Shown here: positions 34,732 to 45,524 of the stretch, one piece after another
Layout: the number at the start of each line of letters is the position of its first letter
How positions within the stretch are numbered: position 1 is the first letter of the stretch
NCBI GenBank assembly: GCA_026018925.1
Contig: JAKSZU010000008.1
Location: forward strand, 62,147,027-62,211,026
Direction of reading: 5' to 3'
Origin: Tupaia tana
Taxonomy: Eukaryota > Chordata > Mammalia > Scandentia > Tupaiidae
Length of the DNA stretch: 64,000 nucleotides
The notes under the pieces: generated by a model
What the model saw: the letters and a program-made list of their open reading frames with translations, nothing else
Database searches by the model: none
Told to the model about the DNA's origin: nothing
Position numbers and translations under genes: made by a program

Positions 34732-35150
34732 TCTTCGTAGTTGGCCTTAATGGTTTCATAGTCAAGAAACCTTAAAGGCCTCTTAATAGTGGGCTAGGAA
34801 AAATGCATGACTTCACCACCTTCATCTAAAGGAACTCTTGGGGAAGGGCTACCACCTATGACAATTACCCCAGTTTTAAGCAGTCCATTAACAAAATTCT
34901 CACCACAACTTGCAGCTAACATCTTCGCATCTGTATTGGCACTAAATCCCTCTAATACATGCTTTAGATAGCCTAGCACCCCCCCCCCCCAATGCTATAA
35001 AGATCTTGTCAAAACCATAATCTCTAATCTCATCCACCTTGGAGTCAAATGCGTAGGCACCAACTCTAATACATTGAATAGGCAGTCCCCAAAGTCTCCT
35101 TTCTCTTTAGATAGCAGAGAGAGAGGGCAACAGACATATTGGCTAAGCAG
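34732..35150 (-). pseudogene. Possible decayed protein pseudogene, gene unknown
   Basis: The minus strand gives two neighbouring protein-like stretches in different frames. One, from 35061 down to about 34993, reads GAYAFDSKVDEIRDYGFDKI. The other, from 34979 to 34794, includes TDAKMLAASCGENFVNGLL and KTGVIVIGGSPSPRVPLDEG. The frame then passes a stop and continues with RPLRFLDYETIKANYEEG to a stop at 34732-34734. A run of 12 G (complement) separates the first two and accounts for the shift. The mixed, globular-like composition differs from the random ORFs around it. I do not recognise the parent gene. With no intron or A tail seen, a processed copy cannot be distinguished from a decayed exon. 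Chance remains possible. Confidence 0.35.
34979..34990 (+). repeat. C12 homopolymer
   Basis: Twelve consecutive C (G on the minus strand), exactly at the frame change of the possible pseudogene. Slippage there is a simple cause for the shift. Confidence 0.9.
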
Positions 35151-35159
35151 GCTTCTACC

Positions 35160-35664
35160 AATGAAAGGAAAGACTATTCTTTGTGTCACTAGCACCAAAT
35201 TTAGAAATTATTTTCTTGAAGTACCAACCCTTGTGTTTGAGGAGAAGAAAAACTTCCCCTTCATCCCTTAGTCTTCAAATATGTATGAGAGTTTATATGC
35301 AGGGGTATAAATCAAATTGATACTATAAATACTCAATACACACATCTAACTATGAAAGGTGATGCATATATAAATTTGACTATGGTAATCATTTCATTAT
35401 GTAATGCATATCAAAGCATACGGTTACCCTCCCCCTAGTCTACTGTCTCTAGTATATTCAGATGCCCTCCCTGCTACTACTATAGCTTCTGATCAGGAGG
35501 GAGGGGATCAGGAAAAAAAAATTGAACAGAAACAAAAATAGAAAGTTATCTGTTGATGATAACGTGCATGGTAATATCTATGACTTCACTAATATGCACT
35601 GGATTCGTGCTGAGAAAAATGATTTTGTAGGCTGTAAAGATGTGCAGTGATTCAATGTAAATTT
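35160..35664. other. Unassigned, possible L1 3' end
   Basis: 35380-35405 (GACTATGGTAATCATTTCAT) and 35545-35664 (TTATCTGTTGATGATAACGT, GATTCAATGTAAATTTT) show weak likeness to L1 3' UTRs, including the element ending at 23344. It is too diverged for a firm call. Confidence 0.35.
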
Positions 35665-35680
35665 TAAAAATATAAAAATA

Positions 35681-35832
35681 GGGGTTGGCAGGTGGTGTGG
35701 TGGTTAAGGGCGCTGGACTCCCACATGGCTGACCGTAGTTTGAGTCCTGGTGACTTGCTTTCTTACTTTCCCTCTCTCTTGCTCTGTCTGTCCCTCTCTA
35801 ATCAAATTAAAGTGAATAATTATTTTTAAAAA
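35681..35832 (+). mobile_element. tSINE-S, compact
   Basis: Head GGGGTTGGCAGGTGGTGTGG with the common GGTTAAGGGCGCTGGACTCC. About ten bases are lost around the B-box: GTTTGAGTCCTGGTGACTTG. It ends ATCAAATTAAAGTGAATAAT. About 150 bp; no clear TSD in the A-rich surroundings. Confidence 0.85.
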
Positions 35833-35849
35833 CTACAAAAATAAAATAT

Positions 35850-37260
35850 ATAGAAACCATAAACATATTTTACACCTTAAATGTATACAAAATATATGTC
35901 TTAAATATGTACAATAAAAAATATTCACAATAAAAATTTTTAAATAATAGTTGCATCTGGAGAAGGGCAAAGTCAACAAAGAGAACTGACTTCTACTTTG
36001 ACATATATGCAAATATACACAAAATAAGGTTACATTTGTTAATTATAAATTTTTTATGCATACAGTAATATATTTGTATATTATAAGTGTAATGAATAAG
36101 AGGAGAAAAAGGAAGGGAGAGAGGGAAATTGATTCCTTATTGAGCAATGACTCAATAATCAAGTTTTCAAATTCCCTTAGTATTTGTATTCCATTTATTA
36201 ATTTACTCTTCAGAAATAATGAAAACAACTCTTCTGCACAGTTACTGCAAGGGGATGAAATTATATCAATTTAATCAAATGCAGAAACTTCTGAATTGAG
36301 AAAAATGCCATCGTATCCAGGCATCCCTGAGGAGTGTGCACATTGCCCCCAGAGCCCATTCGAAAACGAAGCTCAGAAAGCACCAGCTTCTGGTTAAAGT
36401 CAATCAGCCCAGGAACAACGGAGTCTTTGTCAAAGAAACCCGAGTTCAAGTGCATGAGGATCAGATAAAACTCAACACATGGCATCTGAACTAAAATGAT
36501 ATGCTTTGATTTGAGATTAAAAGTTAAGAAACCAGCAGAATGTGAACACAAGAGAAAAGACGTACAAATAAAGTTACCATCGGCTTCTTCTTAGGTGGGG
36601 AGAGAGGCACAGAAAAGTAGTAATATTGAAGCTATGGCAGAGCAGTCCTGTAAACATCTTTATTGGTAAATCCACACTGTATATGGTTCTATTCAACAGT
36701 ACATTGTTATGGTCACAGGTAGGAAATATTAGATGACAAGGGTTTGGAAGATACCTTGTCTCAAAGACTGCTGATAATAAAAGAACAGCTATTAACTCGG
36801 AAAAGCACATGGCCAGGCTTGTGGCCTTTAAGGCCTGTATCCTGTAGAGGGAGGAGGAAGGGCTGGATGGAAGGAGTTATGCAGAGTTGTGTCTCAATTA
36901 CGGCTATAAAACCAGTTACCCAAATTCTTTTAGAACCTCTCGTTAGAAGCTACTCAGATTACCTAAGATAATAAAAAGCCAGGAAGCATAAGAGTTCTTT
37001 TGACCACACATTAAACATGAATTAAATTACTGAAATTTCATGGTGTATAGTCCCAATATGGTGTGTTTCTGTGTTTCAAAGTAGGAAAAATTAACAATTC
37101 TATACACTGAGCATACTTCCGAAGGGGGGAAAGTTAACACATGCATAACTCCAAGATTCTCTCCATTAAAGACAACTTGAGGAAAGTTGGATTATTACTT
37201 CAATAAAATAAAACTGTATTAACCTGAAAATATAGAAGATGGTCCTTTTCAGCAAAATTC
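35850..37260. other. Unassigned sequence with one curious minus-strand ORF
   Basis: No repeat recognised. The 96-codon minus-strand ORF at 36261-36551 overlaps a locally more GC-rich segment (36290-36440). It has no known motif and no nearby exon partner, so I do not call it a gene. The 36600-36970 part is also unassigned. Confidence 0.35.
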
Positions 37261-37274
37261 TTTATAGTTTGTGC

Positions 37275-37720
37275 CTGCAAAATACTGGAAGCTATCTAAA
37301 TATCCATTCACAGGAGATTAATTGGGCAAATTATAGTACATCCATGCAAAAGAGTTTAAGCCAGCAGAGTCATTAAAAAAAAGAAAAAGAAAAAATGAGA
37401 ATGAGCCATTATATCGATAAGTAGTTATTTCAAGGATGTATTGGTTAAGTGAAAAAAAAAAAAAGTGAAGTGCAAAAGAACACCTATTATCTTTGATATT
37501 AAGAAAATACATATGTTGATCTGCTCATTTGCGCAAAAAGACACGTAGGATGAATAAACCAGAAATTAACACGATTGGTTACCAACAACAGGCAGGTAGA
37601 AATGGAGTGAAAAGAGGGAAATGTGAACAGGGTAGAAGGGGTGGAGAACAGGAATGTGCATACCTCATCATATTATTCCAGCTTTCAGAATGCTAATACT
37701 TGATATACTCAATTAAAAAT
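37275..37720 (+). mobile_element. L1M 3' end
   Basis: Follows old L1 ORF2-end and 3' UTR order: CTGGAAGCTATCTAAATATC, GGCAAATTATAGTACATCCA, GAATGAGCCATTATATCG, ATGTATTGGTTAAGTGAAAA, CTGCTCATTTGCGCAAAAAG, ACGATTGGTTACCAACAACA and AGGGGTGGAGAACAGG. No open frame. Confidence 0.75.
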
Positions 37721-37959
37721 AATAAGGATTGGAAAGAAAACTCAAGACAAAAACAAGGCCGTGTATATGTCTATGTACAAGTCTACGTATAAATATGTGC
37801 AAAATACACTCTCTTCCTAGTTTTCTTTTTGAGTCAGTCTAGGAATAAGGATACCCTGATAGCCATGAACACATCTAGCATCCAAATTTTGTTTTCTAAA
37901 TACTATTCTTGACTGAAAGGAACTCTTAGTCAGTATATTGTAAAGAGAGCTACATCTCA

Positions 37960-38645
37960 ATACTTGTTGCAAACTAGTCACAGTTGCCAAGATATTGAAT
38001 TAACCTGAATATCCACCAACAGAAAAAATGGATAAAGAAAATGTGGTCTGCATCATCTTGAACAAATAAGAAATCATACAATAAAAAATATAATGATAAA
38101 TAAAAAGAAAGGAACACAGACATAAAGAAAATGTGGTATGCAATGGAATATTATTTAGTCATTAAAAAATAAAGTACTCCTGTCATTTGACATTAAATCG
38201 GCAAGCCTAGAGAACGTTATGTTAAGTAAATAAGCCAGGCACAGAAAGAGAACTACCACGTTTGCCCTCATATGTAGAAGTCGAACAAAAACGATCTTAT
38301 AGGAGCTGAGATAAAGAATGACTACTAGAGGCTGGGAAGGTAAAAGGAATGAAAGAAAAGAGGGATATTGATCAGCAGAAATAAAATTATAGATAGGTAA
38401 GAGGAAACCATTTCTGGTATTATAAAATAGAGCAAGGAGAATATATAGTTTACAATCTACTTTATATCTTAGAGTAGATAAAGGGAATTTTGAATAGTCC
38501 CAACATAAAGCAATGACAAATGATTGCAATGGTGGATATACTACTTACCCTCATTTAATCCTTACACATTGCAATCTTGTATGGGGAAGAAAATCTCATA
38601 CTGTATCCCTGCAAATGTGTACAATTGTGTCACTTTAAAAGAGGA
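37960..38645 (+). mobile_element. L1MA-type 3' end
   Basis: Contains TGAATATCCACCAACAGAAA, AATGGAATATTATTTAGTCA, GAACTACCACGTTTGCCCTC, ACTACTAGAGGCTGGGAAGG, AATTTTGAATAGTCCCAACA and AATCCTTACACATTGCAATC. The set matches the L1MA/L1PB 3' UTR layout in the same order. 38040-38140 contains a small duplication of the GATAAAGAAAATGTGGT block. Confidence 0.78.
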
Positions 38646-38989
38646 AAAAAGGAGATCTCCGGAGAACTGCTGATTCAATGGCTGAATCAGGGAAAGTACA
38701 AAATCAGCCTGGGACATGTTGTGCCTGAAAGCAGAGAAGTGTTCAGAGAATGATGGGAACATGTCAAAAAGAAGTTTAAAGGAGAACTCAGTGTCCCATG
38801 TCTAATCTAGACCAATTTGAGGGGAAAAAAATTTAAAAATAAAAATTTAAAAATAATGGTAGTAAGAGATTATATAATCCACAGAAAAAATAAATTATCA
38901 ATCTAGACTGCTATAAACAGACAAATGAGAGAGTAGGGAAAACTCTTCCTTGCTGTAGAAATCTGATCAATAGATATAAAATAAATGAG

Positions 38990-39865
38990 GAATTCGAGGA
39001 TCACCACTTGGCAGTCACCACAATAATAGCAGTTTCAGGCACTAGTACGATGAAAAACCATGGACTACAATGAAAAATGAGATTTTTATTTGATACCAAA
39101 GTACATCCCCCAAGGTACTTATTTCAAAGGAAAATCTAGCAACTCTGTAGACAATAACTTTGTAGACAATGAACTTAATGATCAAAGTTAATATCACCAA
39201 AAATGGATATCACATGCTCTCTGAAATGATAAGCTCATAACATCACTTTTGTATCCCTGGCAAAAACATGGAACTTTAATCGAATCATAAAGAACTACCA
39301 TAAATTCAAATGGAAGAATATTGTACTGAATTACTTACCTGGATTCTCCAAATGTCAAAAGGATAAATGACAGAAGAAAGGCTCAGATTAAAGGAGAATA
39401 AAAAAAGGCATGAAAACTAATTGGAAAGTATGATCCTGGATTAGATCTAAAACAGATTTTCTCGTAACTATAAAAAATACTAATGAGACAATTGGCAAAA
39501 TTCAAATAAAATTCTATAGACTACATAACATTAACAATATTAACATAACTACTTTAATAAAGCATCATGGTTATAAACAAAGCTTTTGTTTTTAGGAAAT
39601 ACTGATATTTTTAGAGGAAAGAAGAATCATGTCTCCAAATTATTTGTAAAATTTTAGGAAAAATAGATACTATGCTATAGCAAGTGTGATTAACAATTAG
39701 GTCGTCAGGAAAGTTATGGCATATTTTTCTGTTTTTCTATGCAATAATATGTCATGACTTTCCCAACAACCCAATAACAAGTTGAAGAATCTCAACAAAG
39801 AGTATTCTTTGTGAAGTTTTAAAACTTTCTCTATAGGACTGAAGTCATATTAAAATAAAAAGTGA
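38990..39865 (+). mobile_element. L1M 3' UTR split by a 75-bp MITE
   Basis: Blocks GAGGATCACCACTTGGCAGT, AAATGGATATCACATGCTCT, AAGAACTACCATAAATTC, AAGGCTCAGATTAAAGGAGA, GATCCTGGATTAGATCTAAA and, after the MITE, AGAGTATTCTTTGTGAAG and TTAAAATAAAAAGTGAAG. This is the 3' UTR of an L1MC/L1ME-type element down to its tail. The MITE occupies 39700-39774. Confidence 0.75.
39700..39774. mobile_element. 75-bp mariner-like MITE with TA duplication
   Basis: Flanked by TA at 39698-39699 and 39775-39776. The ends form roughly 30-bp inverted repeats with about seven mismatches: AGGTCGTCAGGAAAGTTATG against GGGTTGTTGGGAAAGTCATG (complement of the right end). Size and structure resemble MADE1-type mariner MITEs, but the TIR sequence differs. 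It interrupts L1M sequence, which dates it after that L1. Confidence 0.8.
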
Positions 39866-39867
39866 AG

Positions 39868-40168
39868 AACCAGGTGTACAAAGGTTAAGGTAGCTGGGTC
39901 CCACATGGCCCACTGCACAGTTCAGCAACTTAAACACACCAGTGATGTGTGTATACATGCCTACAATCCTGAGAGGATAATGCAGAGGAAGAGATAGCAA
40001 TTTGGCCACCGCACCCCGACCCCCACAGGTGAGTTCTCCAATTCCTTCTTCTCCCCTTCCCCCCTCCCTGCTCTCCTTCTCTCTGCCTCTCTTCTTCCCC
40101 ACCCCTTCCTCCCTCCTTTTCTCCCTCTCTCTCCAGTAAAAGCAGACACCCTATAGCAAAAACTAAAA
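39868..40168 (+). mobile_element. tSINE-L with expanded pyrimidine tract
   Basis: Head GAACCAGGTGTACAAAGGTT with a shortened middle, then a long body. The usual TTTCTCGCTTTCTGTCTCTC segment is grown into about 100 bp of mixed C/T (40035-40135). It ends ACACCCTATAGCAAAAACTA. The purine-rich minus-strand ORFs here are products of this tract. Confidence 0.8.
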
Positions 40169-40503
40169 AAGTTAAATGATATAAGTAATCCAAATTCAGG
40201 CCAGAGAAAATAATTAACATACTAATTTCCTACAAGAATCTATAACAATAAATATGAAGTAGTTTTCTAAAACTGCCCCCAGTTTTTCCAGACCTCTACA
40301 TCACTTCTGTATTTCCTGGAACTTCTGAATAAATCATGATATTAACTTCTGATGTATATTAGCTAAAAAGGCTCATTACTTATAGAAAAACATGCCCAAT
40401 CATATGTTTTCCTCTTAGGGTTTCTCAGTTCAAAGTTTATCTAACTGATTAATTCATTAACAAATAGTTACTGAATGAAAGACATTGTCTAAATGCTTAA
40501 ACA

Positions 40504-40764
40504 GGGACCAGCAGTTAGCATAATGGCTATGTCGCTGGACTCCCACGTAGTTGACCACAGTTCGAGTCCCGGACCCGGTGGCTTAAACTCACGCCAGGCG
40601 CGTGTGCGTGCGTGTCCAAGATCCCGAGAGGAGAATGGAGGAGAAGGGATTGTGGCGTGGCCATCCCCCCTATTTCCTGCTTTCTGTCTCTCTGTCTCTC
40701 TCTGTCTCTCTGGCGAGCGCACGTGCCCTATAGCAAAAACCTCTTCAAAAAAATTTTAAAAATT
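40504..40764 (+). mobile_element. tSINE-L, young, perfect 13-bp TSD
   Basis: TSD AAATGCTTAAACA at 40491-40503 and 40765-40777. B-box like GTTCGAGTCCC is intact. CpG-rich body (CAGGCGCGTGTGCGTGCGTG). The palindrome has lost its G half: CCATCCCCCCTATTTCCTGC. Confidence 0.95.
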
Positions 40765-40779
40765 AAATGCTTAAACAGA

Positions 40780-41300
40780 TAATGTCTATATCTGGTTCAT
40801 CTAGTTTACTAGTTCAGAGCCAACAATCAACTACCATACAAGCTTTACTCAGTCTGCTTTACCAAATTAATGACCTACCAATCTGGCAAATCTGGCAGAA
40901 TTACCATATGCCGGCAAAACATTCAATATGGTCATGGTAATGAAAGCAATTTTTAAGTAGAATTTCTAGGTACTTGCTGAAAGTGCATTCTTCATTACAA
41001 AGGCAGTTTTATTTGGAAAGATAAAAAGAGTAGGGACTTTGCACTTTATTTTTAATCCATGAATTCATTTATAATAATTCATTCCAAACCAACATTGTCT
41101 ATTAGAATACAATATCGAGATAAATATAGTTTGAGGAATTTAATTCTATATAACTTTTCAGAGTCTAATGAGACTAATAAAAATAAATCATATTTCAGTC
41201 ATTGATGAGTTCATCTTTCTCAAAGACAATCCTTTGTTTTACTTCACTCCCTAATATATCTTATCTGGGTTTAGATTCAGCTGTCCAGAGATTTACAAAC
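40780..41300. other. Unassigned sequence
   Basis: No repeat or gene recognised. Confidence 0.4.
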
Positions 41301-41314
41301 CCTAAAAAACAATG

Positions 41315-41557
41315 TTTTCAAGGTTTTTGCCATAGGGCATGTGTTTATCAGAGAGAGGAGGGGCAGTGAGAGATAAAGTGAGAAATCATCCCTCAGGGGG
41401 ATGGCCATGCTGCAGTCTCCTCTACTCCATTCTCCTGGGATTTGGGAATGCATGCACACATGCCAGACATGACTTTCAAGCTGCCAAGTTCAGGACTCAA
41501 ACCACAGTCAGCTATGTGGGAGGCCAGTGCCTCAACCACTACAACACCTGCTGGTCC
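41315..41557 (-). mobile_element. tSINE-L
   Basis: Runs from AAGGTTTTTGCCATAGGGCA to CAACACCTGCTGGTCCC. It has lost its T-run tail and its head is moderately diverged. The long body is complete. No clear TSD. Confidence 0.85.
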
Positions 41558-41559
41558 CA

Positions 41560-41756
41560 TTCATATTCTAAAATTTAATGTAACCTTCACACTCCCTGAA
41601 AAATCTTCTATGGTTTTCAAGGTCTATTGATAGTCTTTGTCTCTCATCCTTTCAGCCTAGTGGCTCATTTGGGGGAAGTAATTATCCATACCAAAAAGTA
41701 CAATGTCTGGTGACTCTGACCTGCCATACATCATACATGCAGTCATTCTACTACCC

Positions 41757-41793
<37 letters not shown>

Positions 41794-42925
41794 AGTGTCC
41801 AGCCATTCAAGAGACCAGTCTACCCAGAACTGAGGGATTTCCCAGCATGTAAAATTTTCAGTACTAAACCCCAGAGAGTCTCAGACATACCAGAACACTT
41901 GGTCAGCCTAGCTCTGTCACCTAGCAACTGACTCCTTGGTTCCACCAAATGATCTTTCTAATACTTTCTCCAGTTTCTCTTGTCCCCAGTAGCTCACATA
42001 CATAGTCAAGAGAAAATTGTTCAGAATGTGTTTAAATGCCACTTTCTCAAACACTTCCTTTTCTCCAATCCTGGAAGTAATTTCTCTTCAATATAAATTG
42101 CAAAGCAACTTCATTGTTCATCCCCTTGTGCCACCTGCTCTGTGGTGGGCAGGAAGGAGGACATTTACTTTCTACTCCTGATATCTCCTTTTTCATGGGG
42201 GACATCTGTCTATAATACATTATTCACATCCTCCTCCCTCTTCCAGTTCTTTCGAGAGAGCGGAATTTACAAACTATCAATAAACCTTGAAAACTATAGA
42301 AGATTTTTGAGGGAGTGTGAAGTTACATTAAAATTTCTCTGTAAGGGAATTTTAGGTCAAAGAATGATGCACTGCAAACTAATATTTTTCCTCACTGTTT
42401 CTTCTTTGGAATTTGCTGTTGTTACTGAAGGATTCTAGGAGCAGACCTTATGTGGAGTCCTGTGGTCATCCACACCATCTGTACGAGGCTGGACTAGCCT
42501 GTCTGATTCCAAGGAATGAGATTAGGAAGCTGATTTCTGTAATACTCAAAGCTATGATCTATGTATTCATTTCACCAAAATGAAAATGATATGTAATTTG
42601 TAATCTAAAAATTCTGATACCTTGTCACCATTCACAACTTGGGTAATAAGAGGAATGCTATTAATTGACTGCCTCACCCTCTAACCCATAGACTCCTAGA
42701 ACGGAATCTGTATCCCCTCCATAACTCACCATCTCGTGCCCTGCAGGAGCAGATACTCTTAACTGAGACAGCAAATATCTTACTGTTGATTTTTTTTATA
42801 ATCATGACATTGAAGAATAAGTTCAAGTCCTAGTCTGGTACGTATCAGAGCAAGGTAAAATTGGGTAAGTCTCTTTAACTCTGAATTTCTTTTTTTTTTT
42901 TTTTGACACCTAAAAAGGAGATATC
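41560..42925. other. Unassigned sequence with weak L2-like patches
   Basis: 41570-41640 and 42030-42080 (GTTTAAATGCCACTTTCTCA) vaguely resemble L2 3' sequence. A 26-A run lies at 41763-41788 and a T-run at 42889-42904. The 98-codon ORF 42142-42438 has no motif. A SINE may have lost everything but its tail at the A-run, but nothing shows this. Confidence 0.4.
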
Positions 42926-42930
42926 TATAG

Positions 42931-43124
42931 CAGGGGTCAGTAAATATTAACTACTGCATTTTTTTTAAATAAACATTATCAGAATACAGCCATGCGCACT
43001 CATTTATGCACTGTTTATGGCTACTTTTGCACTACAGCAATAGAACTGACCAGTTGCTACAGAGGTCAAATGACCTAAAATGTTTACTGTCTGGCCCTTT
43101 ACAGAGAAAGATCTTCACCCCTCT
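42931..43124. mobile_element. hAT-Charlie non-autonomous element
   Basis: Left end CAGGGGTCAGTAAATATTAA and right end TCTGGCCCTTTACAGAGAAA...CACCCCTC are diverged inverted repeats. The interior AATACAGCCATGCGCACTCA, TGTTTATGGCTACTTTTGCA follows the widespread mammalian element with GGTCAGCAAACT ends that I recall. Non-coding fossil. Confidence 0.75.
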
Positions 43125-43654
43125 TCCAAGGATTGCTGTGAAGATCATGGGTAAGATACTATTTATTGTTAATAGCCACTTACATGCTAGATATTATGAA
43201 TTTTAATACCATAGAAATACTCAAAGCAATTAAAACAAAATTATGTGGCCATACAAAGTTAACAACTTAGACACCTATACTCAAATATCCCATACCTAAA
43301 TATAAGACAGCCCATAAAAGCATCATTGTTTTTAATTTACCACGAATTTAGAAGCTCAGAAAGCATTACCTACCTCAAAACTCTTATACTGCAAAGCATC
43401 TGTAAGACACCATTTATCAGTGTTCTCAAGAAGAACAATAATGACTCAAGGGAAATAAAAGATATGCCAAACATTTTTTCCACTAAAAGGAATCCTGAAA
43501 TAGAAATTGAGCAACAAGAATAAGTATATTTACATATTTAACACTCTTTAATGGATGAGAAGCAGAGGGTACCGATGGGAGTTATGGCAGCTCGAAATGA
43601 GTTGTGAAGACCATTAAGTCTGACCGAGGCACTGCAATAATTCTTTCTCCGATT

Positions 43655-43745
43655 AACTTTGACTCTCTTAACACTGTGTTAGTGCCAGGGATCAAAGAGA
43701 AATACAGTCCCGTTCTTGTAGGGTTCAGAGTCTGGTGAGGAACAT
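43655..43745. mobile_element. Ancient MIR/L2-class fragment
   Basis: CACTGTGTTAGTGCCAGGGATCA... followed by AATACAGTCCCGTTCTTG and TTCAGAGTCTGGTGAGG has the 'tgccaggcactggg...cagtccctgccctc...cagtctag' order of an ancient mammalian repeat. I cannot say which one. Confidence 0.5.
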
Positions 43746-43998
43746 AACAAGGGTTATATGAATCTGATGGTTGAAGTTCAAACACTTTAACCAGAAATGA
43801 CCCCTCCCCTTCTCTTTTCTCAGCTCCATGTCAGTTTTGTTTGGTAACTACAGTTGGAGGGAGGTGTCTTGATGGTAGAGTCCTGGGACAGATAAGATGA
43901 TGTTAGCCAGACCCTTGGACTTCTGGAAGCTAAAAGAGTGAGGAACCATAGCTGAATGAGCTGGCTGAAGACACAGCTCATTAAAGAGACCCAAATGA

Positions 43999-44243
43999 GG
44001 GACCAGCAGTTAGCATAATGGCTATGTCGCTGGACTCCCATGTAGTTAACCGTGGTTTGAGTCCCGGACCCGGTGGCTTAAAACTCACGCCGGACACATG
44101 TGCGTGTGTGCCCAAGATCCCGAGAGGAGAATGGAGGAGAAGGGATTGCGGCATGGCCATCCCCCTGGGGGGTGATTTCTCGCTCTTTGTCTCTGTCTGT
44201 CTGGCGAGCGCACACGCCCTATAGCAAAAACCTCTCCAAAAAA
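43999..44243 (+). mobile_element. tSINE-L, young, perfect 16-bp TSD
   Basis: TSD AAAGAGACCCAAATGA at 43983-43998 and 44244-44259. Complete head and body with CCCCCTGGGGGGTGATTTCT palindrome and TGGCGAGCGCACACGCCCTA end. Among the least decayed copies. It lies 38 bp upstream of a MaLR LTR. Confidence 0.95.
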
Positions 44244-44280
44244 AAAGAGACCCAAATGATATTTCAGTCACGTGAACAAA

Positions 44281-44942
44281 TGCTATGGTTTGAATATGCC
44301 CTTCCAAATTTCATGTGTTGAAATTTGGTTGTTATGGAATTAAGAAGGTAAAAACTTAATCTGACTACGGTATTGAAAGGCGGAAGCCTGGAGACCAGCA
44401 TTGTGATGTGGTGGTGAAGACACTAAACTCCCACATGGCCGACCATGATTTGAGTCCTGGACCTGGTGGCTTGAAAGTCACACCAGGCATCTGTGAATGT
44501 GTGCCCAAAATCCCAGGAGGAGAGTGGAGAAGGGACTGTGGAGCACTCATCCCCCTGGGGGGGTGATTTCTCACTGTCTCTCTCTTTCTGAAGTGAACGC
44601 ATATGCCCCTTGAACACCTAAAACACGAGAGAAAGAGAGCAAGGTAGGGGTCATGGAGGAGATTGGGATTAGAATCACCAGGTTGGGACCCCATGATTGA
44701 ATCCTGGTTAGTTTATAAGGAGAGAGAATTAGACTCACAGACACACACATGTTCTCGCTGTTTTACCCATGATGCTCTGAACCACCTTAGGACTCTTCAG
44801 AGTCCCCTCCAGCAACAAGACCCTGATCAGGTGTGGCCCCTGATCATGGACCTCCAAAATAATGAGCTAAATAAATCTCTCTTCTTATAAATCACCCAGC
44901 TTCAGGTATTCATTTATTAAGCAACAGAGAATGAACTAAACA
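44281..44942 (+). mobile_element. MaLR-type solo LTR, split by a SINE
   Basis: Begins TGCTATGGTTTGAATATG and ends GAATGAACTAAACA, with canonical TG and CA termini. Flanking ACAAA and CCAAA could be a 5-bp duplication. AATAATGAGCTAAATAAATC and TTCTTATAAATCACCCAGC form the R/U5 region of an MST/MLT1 LTR. The SINE at about 44391-44640 divides it. No internal region. Confidence 0.85.
44391..44640 (+). mobile_element. tSINE-L inside MaLR LTR
   Basis: GAGACCAGCATTGTGATGTGG head, B-box like TTTGAGTCCTG, long body with CCCCCTGGGGGGGTGATTTC. The A tail is replaced by a purine-rich GAGAGAAAGAGAGC tail. Moderately old. Confidence 0.85.
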
Positions 44943-45037
44943 CCAAAGTACAGCCTACAGTTTGGAAGGGTGCAGTGTCTCTTCCTCTGCATGGAAGCCA
45001 ATGTACCCCTCACATCAGCAAGTTCAGAAGCTTTAGA

Positions 45038-45270
45038 GGTAGAAGGGTCAGGTGGTGGCACAGTGGTGGGACAACTAGACCCACATGGGAAAGCCCCTAT
45101 ATTCATGTCCCAGGACTTTGCTGGGCATCCCATGTCACAAGTGCATGCCCATGATTTGATTCAACTGTGACCAGGGGTGTGTTGGGATGTGCAGACTATG
45201 TTTGGAGTATCTGTCTGTCTGATTCACAGAAAGGAAACAAACGGATACACTTCTTTAAAAAACGCAGTAG
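45038..45270 (+). mobile_element. SINE-C copy 2 (uncertain)
   Basis: GGTCAGGTGGTGGCACAGTG head, then ACCCACATGGGAAAGCCCC and TTCATGTCCCAGGAC, as in other SINE-C copies. The 3' half differs, ending AAAACGCAG. Either a diverged SINE-C or a related family. Confidence 0.45.
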
Positions 45271-45524
45271 CTATAGCCTTTAGTTCTGCCTGTCTGGTAC
45301 CTGCATTGTCATAGGCACTAGCCATAGTGAGGCCCTCCCAAGTGACTTCATGAGCCACAGATAGACTAGCGAGTGTCTAAGAAATGATGAATGCCATATA
45401 GTGGCCACATGCAATAGCCAGAAATTACTCAGGAAACTGATTAGGGGTAAAATCTGCAGTCCTTAAACCAGTCATCTGCTGGCTTAAATATTCCCTACCC
45501 ATTCGAATTCATTTGAAAATAAAA

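Noticed and set aside
39845..40220. Glutamate- and arginine-rich minus-strand ORFs near 40 kb
   Set aside because: They translate the expanded pyrimidine tract of a SINE and are low-complexity artefacts.
41763..41788. A26 run as a SINE or processed pseudogene tail
   Set aside because: No SINE body, gene-like sequence or TSD could be found beside it.
44281..44942. A complete endogenous retrovirus
   Set aside because: Only a solo LTR split by a SINE is present; no second LTR and no gag, pol or env-like sequence follows.
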